Below are positions 1 to 7,604 of a stretch of DNA of 64,000 nt, piece after piece. The stretch is from Spirosoma fluviale (lineage in GTDB: Bacteria; Bacteroidota; Bacteroidia; Cytophagales; Spirosomataceae). Made by a program: the position numbers and the translations under genes. The stretch's first letter is position 1; every line of letters starts with the position of its first letter. The notes under the pieces are model-generated. The model was not told the origin of the DNA. It saw only the letters and a program-made list of their open reading frames with translations, and searched no databases. The DNA is taken from contig NZ_OCNH01000008.1 in the NCBI RefSeq assembly GCF_900230225.1, positions 124,001 to 188,000 on the forward strand, written 5' to 3'.

Positions 1-1803
1 GCGGTCAATCTCTTTTTCACCAAACTCATTGCGAATGAAGCGGGCAAAATCCCTCGTCATGCGGAACGGTTTTTCGTAGGGAATCATCAGATCCATATCC
101 AGATCCTGCGCCCGGAAACGAGCTTTGGGAGCCAGTTCCATGGTTTCGTCGAACCGAACCGTCGAATCCTTGATGGAATAGACGTATTTAATCTGACGGG
201 CATTGGCTTGCGCTTCGGCCCGAGTGGTTCCTTGTGCCCGGAAATATTGAATCAGGTTAAGGGTTGTTCCTTCGTAGCCTTTCAGATCAATCGATGGTCG
301 GAAGCTATCATCATTTTCAACCTGATTCATGGCGAAGGTTGGAATAGCCGCCGGTACATTCAGCACCTTTGTTTCTTCAACGGTTCCGTGCCGCTGGAAG
401 CTGGAAATCAGCGGTGTAGCGGTTCCGGCCAGAATAACCAGACTCAACAGCCACACACCCGCCAGGGTCAGCGCCGTACGACCACTCAGTACGCTACGTG
501 TCGTGATGAGCATAACCCCCAGAATAGCCAGGCCAAAAGCGGGGATGATACCGGCGGCAAACGCCGAGAACACCATCGGCACCGTCACATCAGAGCGGAA
601 TAATTCAATCGGCAGATCAGTACCGGGGCCAAAGTGCGTGCCCGACCACAGGCCAATGGCAGCACCCAGCAGGGCCAGGCAAACGATCATGAATGAAAAA
701 CCAAGTATTAACATCATCACACCGGCAAATACCCGAATCAGGGAAACAACGCCGTTCAACAGCGGCCCCAAGGCACTCCCAAGCCCACCAATAATGGTAG
801 CAATGGCGCGAAAGGGGAATAGCAGAACGCGAGTTAATGTACTCTCCCGATCCGGCGTTTCGTTGATATTGAGGTTTTGCTTAATACTCTGCTCGATGTT
901 CGAGAGCGTAATCGGCTGACCCTGCATCTCCATTTTCTCGGTCAGGGTATTGGCCTGTGGGGCAATCATCCACAGCACGATATAGAGCAGGAAGCCAACG
1001 CCGAAGAACACGATGCCCAGTACAAACAACAGCCGGATAATGCCCGTATCGACACCGAAGTAAGCCGCGATCCCGGAGGCAACGCCCCCCAGCACTTTAT
1101 CTTCGGGGTTACGGAAAAACTTTTTTACCGTTTTGTCGTCTTCAATCGTCATTACACCCGGCAGGGCAATCCACATAGCAACATAGATGATGAAGGTGAA
1201 CCCGCTCAGACCGCCAAAGAATCCATCGGGGCCATTCGAAGCACCACTCAGAGCGGGTAAGCCAACAAACAGGCCAACGAAAATCAGGCGAATCCAGACC
1301 ACGTCCATGTTGAAATAGTGGGCAAGACCGGCACAAACACCACCCAGAGTTTTCCGGCGCAGGTCGCGCACCAACCGACGGGGAGCCACATAAGCACTGG
1401 CAGGCTGTGAGGAATAGGACCCGGAAGCCGGATTTGGATTACCCGTTTGAGCACCCGGCCCTCTACCTGCTGTCCCCTTACCAACGCCCGCTGCCGAATG
1501 GCGACCGCCGTTGGTTACCAGAACTTCCTCCTCCTCAACGGCTTCGAAGTCGGCAACGGTACCCATAGCGGCAACGAGTTCGTTGACATCTTCCAGCGAA
1601 ACGACCTGTTTGTCAGCGGCTTTCAGTTTGGCAAGAAGCTTCTCGGCAATCCGGTTTTCGATGTCGGTGACAATTTCCTGACTGTCTTCATAGGTCGAGA
1701 AGTATTGCTGTACCGTAGTCAGGTAATTTTTAAGTTTGTCGTAGCCATCCTCTTCGATGTGGAAGATGACGCCACTAATATTTATGCTGATTGTCTTTTT
1801 CAT
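1..1803 (-). CDS. PspC-domain membrane protein (C-terminus cut by window edge)
   Basis: About 601 codons are open on the minus strand from an ATG at 1803 and run off the left edge. The N-terminal ~100 residues are soluble and acidic; a Gly/Pro-rich linker follows; then come two PspC-type segments (about residues 145-205 and 228-290, each with a GGV(C/A)xG motif followed by a hydrophobic helix), then more membrane segments and a C-terminal soluble part. PspC proteins are inner-membrane stress regulators. The gene starts 35 bp after a padR-type gene on the same strand, so the two probably share the promoter at 2278-2308. PadR/PspC pairs are common in Bacteroidota. The membrane role is well supported; the signal sensed is unknown. 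Confidence 0.85.
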   Translation of the reverse strand, partial: MKKTISINISGVIFHIEEDGYDKLKNYLTTVQQYFSTYEDSQEIVTDIENRIAEKLLAKLKAADKQVVSLEDVNELVAAMGTVADFEAVEEEEVLVTNGGRHSAAGVGKGTAGRGPGAQTGNPNPASGSYSSQPASAYVAPRRLVRDLRRKTLGGVCAGLAHYFNMDVVWIRLIFVGLFVGLPALSGASNGPDGFFGGLSGFTFIIYVAMWIALPGVMTIEDDKTVKKFFRNPEDKVLGGVASGIAAYFGVDTGIIRLLFVLGIVFFGVGFLLYIVLWMIAPQANTLTEKMEMQGQPITLSNIEQSIKQNLNINETPDRESTLTRVLLFPFRAIATIIGGLGSALGPLLNGVVSLIRVFAGVMMLILGFSFMIVCLALLGAAIGLWSGTHFGPGTDLPIELFRSDVTVPMVFSAFAAGIIPAFGLAILGVMLITTRSVLSGRTALTLAGVWLLSLVILAGTATPLISSFQRHGTVEETKVLNVPAAIPTFAMNQVENDDSFRPSIDLKGYEGTTLNLIQYFRAQGTTRAEAQANARQIKYVYSIKDSTVRFDETMELAPKARFRAQDLDMDLMIPYEKPFRMTRDFARFIRNEFGEKEIDR

Positions 1804-1838
1804 TGGAGTCCGACGATTCGGTTTTTGAAGAGAATAGG

Positions 1839-2246
1839 CTAAGCGTTGGCTGGAGGAATTATTGGGTCAGGCGAGGGCGACACGTTGACCGCCCCATTCG
1901 TGATTTTTTTGTGTAAATCTATTTTTCCGACAATCGCATTAACAGATTCGGCAAGTTCCTGCCAGGTAGCGTTGAGTGCATCCAGTGATGTGCGACCAAG
2001 ATCGGTTAGGATGTAATATTTACGCGGTGGCCCGGAGGTTGATTCTACCCATTTGTAATCGAGCAGACCGGCATTCTTCAGGCGGGTTAGCAGGGGGTAC
2101 AGAGTACCCTCCACAACCATGATTCTGGCGGAAGTCAGCTCGTCGAGCATATCGGAGGCATAAATTTCACCCCGCGATATGATGTGCAAAATGCAGAACT
2201 CCAGAATACCCTTCCGCATTTGCACCTGAGCGTTTTCTATATTCAT
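1839..2246 (-). CDS. PadR-family transcriptional regulator
   Basis: 135 residues. The N-terminal winged helix-turn-helix (about residues 8-95) has the family pattern: RKGILEFCIL, then EIYASDMLDEL, the recognition segment VVEGTLYPLLTRL, and the wing GPPRKYYILTDLG. PadR proteins are usually repressors that bind palindromes near their own promoter. The downstream partner is the PspC protein, 35 bp away on the same strand. The upstream region has three AAGGTAC half-sites, one forming the palindrome AAGGTACCTT, overlapping the predicted promoter, which suggests autoregulation. The Pro-rich C-terminal tail (from about residue 120) is not part of the family domain. Confidence 0.92.
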   Translation of the reverse strand: MNIENAQVQMRKGILEFCILHIISRGEIYASDMLDELTSARIMVVEGTLYPLLTRLKNAGLLDYKWVESTSGPPRKYYILTDLGRTSLDALNATWQELAESVNAIVGKIDLHKKITNGAVNVSPSPDPIIPPANA

Positions 2247-2277
2247 TGGTGTATTTGATTTCGTTAATTTCCTAATT

Positions 2278-2308
2278 CAAAGGTACAATAAGGTACTATG
2301 CGATGCAA
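2278..2308 (-). promoter_or_regulatory. Bacteroidota-type promoter of the padR-pspC operon
   Basis: Read on the minus strand there is a TTG at 2308-2306, exactly 20 nt, then TACCTTTG at 2285-2278. This matches the Bacteroidota -33/-7 consensus (TTG and TAnnTTTG). The start codon of padR lies about 31 nt downstream of the -7 box. The same hexamer and spacing occur before rimP in this window. Confidence 0.75.
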
Positions 2309-2316
2309 GGTACCTT
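2280..2316. promoter_or_regulatory. Probable PadR operator: three AAGGTAC half-sites
   Basis: AAGGTAC occurs at 2280-2286, 2290-2296 and 2307-2313; the last extends to the perfect palindrome AAGGTACCTT (2307-2316). The sites cover both the -7 and -33 elements of the promoter of the padR gene, where a bound repressor would block RNA polymerase. The repeats are seen directly; assignment to the PadR protein is inference from position. Confidence 0.5.
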
Positions 2317-2991
2317 TTTATTTTTATCCGATTTTCTGTATCAGTGGTTTAAAAGACAGGATGAATGGTGGAAAAAGGGGCGGCCATCGTGCCTGTACTA
2401 ACTACCTACCCAATGGCATTCCCTCTATTGGACCAAAACTTAAGTAGAAACTGCCCTGGATCGATTCGCTTAGAGAACTAGTTCCCTCTGAACGAATATA
2501 TACTTACTGAGATTACTTTGGTCAGAATTACCGGCGGAATGACGGACTACAAATTGACCATTTTTTAGCCTGTCCACAGCTTGCTGGTCAACTAATTGCA
2601 GGTGAAGTAGGCCGACCAGTTGGAGGTTGGGGAAAACAAGCGATCACGCTCACGTCTGGGTAAAGCGGTCTCTATAAGATCCTAAGTTTTATATCCTAAT
2701 AGGTCTGATAGGGTTTAATGCTAGACTAAACATCCATTTAAAGAGCGTTTTTGCGAGACAGAAAATTTTTAATATCTGTCCAATGTGATCCGTCGCATAC
2801 GTGCCATAGAATTCTTATCCGAATGGCTTCACTTAATCAAGTCATTGATTTTCATAACTATAAAATTTGAGTTTACTTCGTAGCGGATTTATAGTGTTGA
2901 TTACACTGCCAGCGCTACCGAGGATTCGCGGTACCGAGTTCAACCTTCGATACACGCATAATGATTACTTGACGAACGATCAACAAATAGA
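2317..2991. other. Intergenic region without a convincing gene
   Basis: 675 bp between the divergent padR and LytTR genes. An open stretch on the plus strand (about 2508-2661), without an internal ATG and ending ...LTSG-stop, could be the tail of a decayed gene but was not recognised. The rest is AT-richer with no clear hairpin or promoter match. Confidence 0.3.
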
Positions 2992-3729
2992 ATGGACACC
3001 CCGCTGAAGTTGCTCGTCGTGGAGGACGACATGATCATTGCCGCCAACATCGCCCTGCAACTCACTAGACTGGGTTATGAGGTGAGCGGGATTGTGCCCA
3101 GGGGCGAAGAAGCCATTCAACATGCTGAAACCAACCGGCCTGACCTAATTCTGCTCGATATTAGTCTCAAAGGCTCACTCGACGGTATCGACACAGCCCA
3201 TGCGATCCACCAGCAGTGGAACATCCCAATTATTTACGTCACGGCCAATACCGACGAGGCCACCTTTGCCCGGGCAAAAAAAACACATCCCTACGCTTAT
3301 ATCGCCAAGCCGATCCGGGCAATTGAGCTACAACGGGCTATCGAGCTGGCCATGAGCCGCCTGGCCGACGAGCCGCCCACCTCTGCCAACCCCGCCCCCG
3401 ACGCACCCTTTGTGCTCAGTGACCGGATTTTTGTGCGGCACCGCGAAAAGATCGTTAAGATTTTCATCGCCGATATTCTCTACGTAGAAGCCGACCGCAA
3501 CTACTGCCACCTCTGCACAGCAGGAAAGGAATACCTGCTGACAACGACACTGAAGGTGATGGAAGACAAACTCCCGGCCAACTTTTTTGTACGTGTACAC
3601 CGCTCCTATCTGGTAAATCTAACGCAGGTCGATGAGGTAGGCGAAGGCCATATCGGAATTGGGGGTATAACGATTCCGCTCAGCCACCTCCTGCGCGAGG
3701 CACTACTGAAACGAATCCAGACCATTTGA
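2992..3729 (+). CDS. Response regulator, REC plus LytTR DNA-binding domain
   Basis: 245 residues. REC domain at about 1-120 with the acidic pair D12/D13, phospho-acceptor D56 (LILLDISL), T84 and K106 (KP motif). A linker rich in Pro/Ala joins it to a LytTR domain at about 140-245 (IADILYVEADRNYC..., FFVRVHRSYLVNL). LytTR regulators bind direct repeats upstream of their targets. The likely partner is the HHRVKNN-type sensor kinase at 7605-10853, on the same strand with only small genes between. LytTR regulators paired with this kinase class are frequent in Bacteroidota. No cognate direct repeats were identified here. Confidence 0.93.
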   Translation: MDTPLKLLVVEDDMIIAANIALQLTRLGYEVSGIVPRGEEAIQHAETNRPDLILLDISLKGSLDGIDTAHAIHQQWNIPIIYVTANTDEATFARAKKTHPYAYIAKPIRAIELQRAIELAMSRLADEPPTSANPAPDAPFVLSDRIFVRHREKIVKIFIADILYVEADRNYCHLCTAGKEYLLTTTLKVMEDKLPANFFVRVHRSYLVNLTQVDEVGEGHIGIGGITIPLSHLLREALLKRIQTI

Positions 3730-4091
3730 GAGCAAAACCGGCATTACCGTTCACACATCCGGTAAGAAAATACCCCCTTTCGGACAGTAAAAGGATGCGC
3801 TCGTCCGGGCGAACTTGGTTTGGGAATACGCTGGCGATAGTTTAGATCCGTTGTCGGCCAAATCGCGTTGTCGAGTCGATTGGGCTAACCATTTCTAATC
3901 CACCCCAACCCGTTCTCAACCATGTGTCTCCAGTTTACCACCGTCCCTTCTCAGGTGATTTTTTGCTTTCTATGTATCCTTCCAACTGCCATCTTACTGG
4001 TCTACCATGGCTACGATTACCGTTTGTACGAACCACAGCATCAGGGTAAGTTATACGCGTGGTTCAAAACGGGCTGCATGGCAGGAACTAG

Positions 4092-4259
4092 CTGCTCAAC
4101 AGCGAAAGCTATAAACTATCGGACTTGACGCTCATGCTGAACGGCAAAGCCCCGGTCAACGCTGCCTGAAACGTGTATAGTTATGCGTTAGCTTCACAGG
4201 AGCTGGTAATGCAGTTCCAACCCGCCCACGTGCCGCTCAACGAGTGGGCCGACGTTTGA
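4092..4259 (+). pseudogene. Gene remnant with one in-frame stop, family unknown
   Basis: Reading frame from CTG 4092 gives a protein-like stretch (LLNSESYKLSDLTLMLNGKA...) interrupted by a single TGA at 4167-4169 and continuing (NVYSYALASQELVMQF...) to a TGA at 4257-4259. A TAG at 4089-4091 closes it upstream. The composition looks like coding sequence, and the neighbours are intact, so this is read as the tail of a decayed gene. I do not recognise the family. The rest of the 610-bp gap (3730-4339) shows nothing convincing. Confidence 0.4.
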
Positions 4260-4339
4260 TCCTGATACAGGCTTCTAACGTTCGTCTAAACCCATTTTTC
4301 CAGTCAATCCAAATCCCCAAAACCAACCAAACTACACCA

Positions 4340-4834
4340 ATGAAAACCAACCAGGTATCCCTGATGCTGGCTGTACTTGCAGCTACGCTCGTATTCACTG
4401 CCAGTTGCAACTCGCCGGCTAAAGAAAGTGCCGTGACGGTCGATAACGCTACACTCAAAAAAGAAATCGAAGCCGCCAATATTGAGTTCGCGGGCTTCAT
4501 CGCCAAAGGCGACTCGGTGGGCATGGCCAATTTTTATACCGAAGACGCGAAACTGATGTTCTCGAACGCACCAGCTATCGTGGGCCGCAAAAATATTCAG
4601 ACGGCCATCCACAACGTCCTCGGTTCTGGAATCGCCAAAGCTGAGTTTACCGCCCTCGACGTATGGGGAACCGGCGATTTCGTGTCGGAGGAAGGTCAGT
4701 CAAGCCTGTTCGATAAAGCCGGTACGCAGGTGGTCAAGGACAAGTACATCGTCCTCTGGAAAAAGGAAGCCGGTAAATGGAGGCCCTTCCGCGACATATC
4801 AAACTCCGATCTACCCCTGCCTGCGGCTAAGTAA
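4340..4834 (+). CDS. Secreted lipoprotein, SnoaL/DUF4440 (NTF2-like) fold
   Basis: 164 residues from ATG 4340, chosen over an upstream in-frame ATG at 4244 because it opens with a lipoprotein signal (MKTNQ, hydrophobic core, FTASC lipobox). The mature part (about 40-160) resembles DUF4440/SnoaL-like proteins: an N-terminal helix pair with a DSVGMANFYTEDAKLM motif, then a beta sheet ending WRPFRDISNSD. This fold forms a cone-shaped pocket; most family members have no assigned reaction. First of three such lipoproteins between the LytTR regulator and the kinase. It shares the opening MKTNQV with the next gene, suggesting duplication or reuse of the signal. Confidence 0.85.
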   Translation: MKTNQVSLMLAVLAATLVFTASCNSPAKESAVTVDNATLKKEIEAANIEFAGFIAKGDSVGMANFYTEDAKLMFSNAPAIVGRKNIQTAIHNVLGSGIAKAEFTALDVWGTGDFVSEEGQSSLFDKAGTQVVKDKYIVLWKKEAGKWRPFRDISNSDLPLPAAK

Positions 4835-4872
4835 ATCAACATAGTCAATCCACCCTCTTTAAAAATAGTCCG

Positions 4873-5412
4873 TTGAAAACCAATCAAGTACCCCAGATGC
4901 TGGCCGTTGTTACGGCTCTGTTCCTGTTTGCCGCCGGTTGTAGTTCACCCGCAAAGGATAATGACGCAAAAACAACCGCCGTGTCGGCAATGGCACCTGA
5001 GCAAAAGCAGGCGATTGAACAGGAAATTTCTTCTCTTGTGAACGGATTCTTCCAGCAGGTCGAAAAACTGGACATTGAAACGTGTATGACCTACTTTGAA
5101 AATACGCCTGATTTTCAGGCGGTCAATCCCGATGGCACCTTCGGCGATTACAACGCGCTAAAAAAATTGAATGCAGACGGGTTTAGCCAGATGAAGACGT
5201 TGAGCGTCGTGCCAACTAAGGAAGTGATTCGGGTTTTGACTGACTCGCTGGTGCTTTATACGTTCTCGATGGAACAGGATGCCACGCTCAAAACCGGCCA
5301 GAAAATAAAGTACGAACACGTAGCGGGAACGATGCTCTTCACCAAAATCAACGGCGCGTGGAAAGCGACGTTTTACCACGAGTCTGCATTGGCACCAGTA
5401 GCCGTCAAGTAG
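4873..5412 (+). CDS. Secreted lipoprotein, NTF2-like (SnoaL-like)
   Basis: 179 residues. The best start is TTG 4873: it gives MKTNQV, a hydrophobic core and the lipobox FAAGC, nearly the signal of the preceding gene, and there is no ATG that preserves the signal. The mature domain has the NTF2-like order: helix with LDIETCMTYFENT, then strands ending MLFTKINGAWKATFYHES. It lies 38 bp after the previous lipoprotein gene, so cotranscription is likely. Function is unknown; the fold assignment is by pattern only. Confidence 0.8.
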   Translation: MKTNQVPQMLAVVTALFLFAAGCSSPAKDNDAKTTAVSAMAPEQKQAIEQEISSLVNGFFQQVEKLDIETCMTYFENTPDFQAVNPDGTFGDYNALKKLNADGFSQMKTLSVVPTKEVIRVLTDSLVLYTFSMEQDATLKTGQKIKYEHVAGTMLFTKINGAWKATFYHESALAPVAVK

Positions 5413-5472
5413 CAAAGACTGTGTGCATATAAAACCAGTAACCTATCAGCCTTTTCTCTAGTAGACAGACCC

Positions 5473-5967
5473 ATGAAAATCAACCAATTTATTCCTGTTA
5501 TTGCCGCCCTGACCCTGTTTACCGTCAGTTGCAATACTGCTCCCCAAAAAGCAAATGAGAAACCAGCGGCTCAATCCGATGCACCGGAGTACTTTATGTT
5601 ACGACCTGAAGTCGAAAAAGCGTATGGCTACTCCCATGCCGTTCGGATTGGCAATGAACTGAAAATATCGGGTGCGGTCAGTATGGACGATAAAGGAAAC
5701 CTGACGGCTGAAGGTGATCTGGGACAACAAATGAAAAATTGCTACGCCGACCTGGACAAAATTCTGAAGCACTATGGCTACAGCTGGGACGACGTTGTGG
5801 TGGAGAATATCCTGACCACGAACATGCCCGAATTTGTGAACCAGTCGGCTTACCGAAATACGATCTACAAAAAGCAGTTTCCGACCGGGTCGTGGTTTGG
5901 CGTAAAGGAGTTAGCACTGCCCGGCCAGTTGATTGAGATTGAGTTAGAAGCCTATAAAGTGCGCTGA
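5473..5967 (+). CDS. RidA/YjgF-family lipoprotein
   Basis: 164 residues with a lipoprotein signal (MKINQ..., FTVSC) and a RidA-like domain at about 40-164: GYSHAVRIGNELKISGAVS, LGQQMKNCYADLDKIL, and VKELALPGQLIEIELEA near the end. Cytosolic RidA deaminates reactive enamine/imine intermediates using a conserved Arg; here the matching segment reads PGQLIEIE, so the canonical Arg of the PxRxxVE-type motif is absent and classical deaminase activity is doubtful. Export as a lipoprotein is also atypical for RidA. Lies in the cassette between the LytTR regulator and the kinase. Confidence 0.85.
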   Translation: MKINQFIPVIAALTLFTVSCNTAPQKANEKPAAQSDAPEYFMLRPEVEKAYGYSHAVRIGNELKISGAVSMDDKGNLTAEGDLGQQMKNCYADLDKILKHYGYSWDDVVVENILTTNMPEFVNQSAYRNTIYKKQFPTGSWFGVKELALPGQLIEIELEAYKVR

Positions 5968-6016
5968 TTCAGTAAGGCTACTATAGAAAGTAAACAAACC
6001 AAAACCTATTCAGGAA

Positions 6017-6553
6017 ATGAACGAAAGTGAAAAAGTAAACACAAGAACCGCTGTCATTCCTGACGATTTTGAAGCCATTAAAAAATTATGGTTTGACTAT
6101 TTAGTTTGGGGTAACGACAAGATGCATGAACTCTACGGCGTCCATCCTCATAATCCCAAAGAAACTGTTGAACAGGACATCCAACAGATTGACAAGTTTC
6201 AACCACCTTACGGACAGCTAATCCTGGCTATTTACGAAGGTAAAGTATGTGGGCTTGGAAGTCTAAAACGTATCAATCCCGAAATCGGTGAAATAAAACG
6301 GATGTTTGTTGATCCAGCTAGTAGACGAATTGGAGCTGGACGAGCTATCCTTAACCGACTTTTACTTGAAGCGAGAAAAGTCGGTTATAAAAAAATTCGG
6401 CTTGACAGTCCGAAGTTTATGGAAGCCGCTCACGCCTTATATAGACGTTTTGGATTTCGTGATATTGACGCGTATCCAGAAATGGAAATCCCCGCAGCAT
6501 TTAAAGACTATTTGTTGTTCATGGAATTGGATTTGACCCACGACACTACATAA
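6017..6553 (+). CDS. GNAT-family N-acetyltransferase
   Basis: 178 residues. GNAT fold with the acetyl-CoA signature EIKRMFVDPASRRIGAGRA at about 96-113, followed by the LYRRFGFR motif typical of motif B near residue 148. Substrate unknown. Base composition looks AT-richer than its neighbours by eye, hinting at separate acquisition into the lipoprotein cassette. Unlike the flanking genes it has no signal peptide and should be cytosolic. Confidence 0.9.
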   Translation: MNESEKVNTRTAVIPDDFEAIKKLWFDYLVWGNDKMHELYGVHPHNPKETVEQDIQQIDKFQPPYGQLILAIYEGKVCGLGSLKRINPEIGEIKRMFVDPASRRIGAGRAILNRLLLEARKVGYKKIRLDSPKFMEAAHALYRRFGFRDIDAYPEMEIPAAFKDYLLFMELDLTHDTT

Positions 6554-6636
6554 ATCCGAAATCATGAGCACAGATAAGCCCAGCCTATACTGCCGGGGGA
6601 TCGATCTTAAAACAGTCAAACTAACCAATCAAATCC

Positions 6637-7041
6637 ATGAAACAACTCCTGATTTCCCTAGCTGCTCTTTGGTTGCTGGTTAGCCTCGGCCTGTCGACAT
6701 CTGCACAGGCTCAGCAAACGGCAACGACTCAACTCAAAAGTATCCACCTTTTCGATATGCCAGCCGGTGTAACGGAGGCCCAGCTGTCGGCGTTGATTGG
6801 CGAGCTGAACACGATCATTAAAGGCCTGGGCTACAGTAACGCCGGATACACACTCTACAAAGTAGAGGGAAAAGGAGCCGACAAATACCGCTACTTCTTT
6901 GAGGGCAATTGGCCCAATGCCAACGCGTACCAGAAAATCCACGACGACAAATCGTTTCAGGAAGCAGATAAAAAATTGGGTACGGTGTACGAGAAAATAA
7001 AAGCCGTTGAACTCTACCGTCGCTTAGTGAGAGTGCCTTAA
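6637..7041 (+). CDS. Small secreted protein, possible dimeric alpha-beta barrel
   Basis: 134 residues with a cleavable signal peptide (hydrophobic core 3-20, cut after about AQA). The mature ~108 residues have the alternation expected of a ferredoxin-like/dimeric alpha-beta barrel: strand (SIHLFDMPAG), helix (EAQLSALIGELNTII), strands (AGYTLYKVEGKG, KYRYFFEGNWP), helix (NANAYQKIHDDKSFQEA). No catalytic motif recognised. Sits 22 bp before the third NTF2-like lipoprotein gene. Confidence 0.7.
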   Translation: MKQLLISLAALWLLVSLGLSTSAQAQQTATTQLKSIHLFDMPAGVTEAQLSALIGELNTIIKGLGYSNAGYTLYKVEGKGADKYRYFFEGNWPNANAYQKIHDDKSFQEADKKLGTVYEKIKAVELYRRLVRVP

Positions 7042-7063
7042 TCGTCTAACCATCAAAAACCCA

Positions 7064-7576
7064 ATGAAAACAAATCCATTCACCCTACTCCTGGCCGTTA
7101 TTGCCATTACGTCTGTCTGCATTACGGGTTGCAACGCCCCCGCCCAAAAAGCAGAAGCTACCACCGAGCAGGTAGTAGCTAAACCCGATATGGCCGCCAT
7201 CAAAACGGAAATACAAGCCATCGAAACCGAATGGGCCAGCGCCACAACCGTTAAGGACATCGACAAGGTAATGGCACTCTACACAGACGATGCCATAGAA
7301 ATGGCCGACGACGAACCCATGTCCGTGGGAAAGGCTGCTATCCGGCAGGTGTTGCTCAAAAGTATGAAAGCGCGCAAGGCCGGAACGACGGTTTCCTACG
7401 AGACGATGGACGTGTACGGCGATGGCAACGTGGTGACCGAAGTCGGGAAGACAACGGTTAAAGACGCGGCTGGCAAGGTAGTGAGCACCGGCAAATACAT
7501 GGGCATTTTTGAAAAACGCGACGGAAAATTTATCTGCATCCGCGATATTAACAACGAGGATCAGAAAGACAAGTGA
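7064..7576 (+). CDS. Secreted lipoprotein, DUF4440/SnoaL-like
   Basis: 170 residues; lipoprotein signal MKTNP...VCITGC. The mature domain shows the DUF4440 pattern: WASATTVKDIDKVMALYTDDAI, then KAAIRQVLLKSM, and FEKRDGKFICIRDINNED at the end. It is the third NTF2-like lipoprotein of this cassette and resembles the 4340-4834 protein more than the 4873-5412 one. Ends 28 bp before the sensor kinase start, so it may be cotranscribed with it; a periplasmic ligand-binding role for the kinase is a plausible inference only. Confidence 0.85.
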   Translation: MKTNPFTLLLAVIAITSVCITGCNAPAQKAEATTEQVVAKPDMAAIKTEIQAIETEWASATTVKDIDKVMALYTDDAIEMADDEPMSVGKAAIRQVLLKSMKARKAGTTVSYETMDVYGDGNVVTEVGKTTVKDAAGKVVSTGKYMGIFEKRDGKFICIRDINNEDQKDK

Positions 7577-7604
7577 GGTAGCTTGGGCTAACAAACAGGT
7601 CAAC

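Noticed and set aside
3922..4128. 68-residue frame with a hydrophobic N-terminal half
   Set aside because: No family, no partner, and it overlaps the decayed remnant region; the Cys/Thr-rich tail looks random. Not listed as a gene.
7509..7604. Upstream extension of the kinase
   Set aside because: It overlaps the preceding lipoprotein gene and would bury the signal peptide; the ATG at 7605 gives a proper signal.
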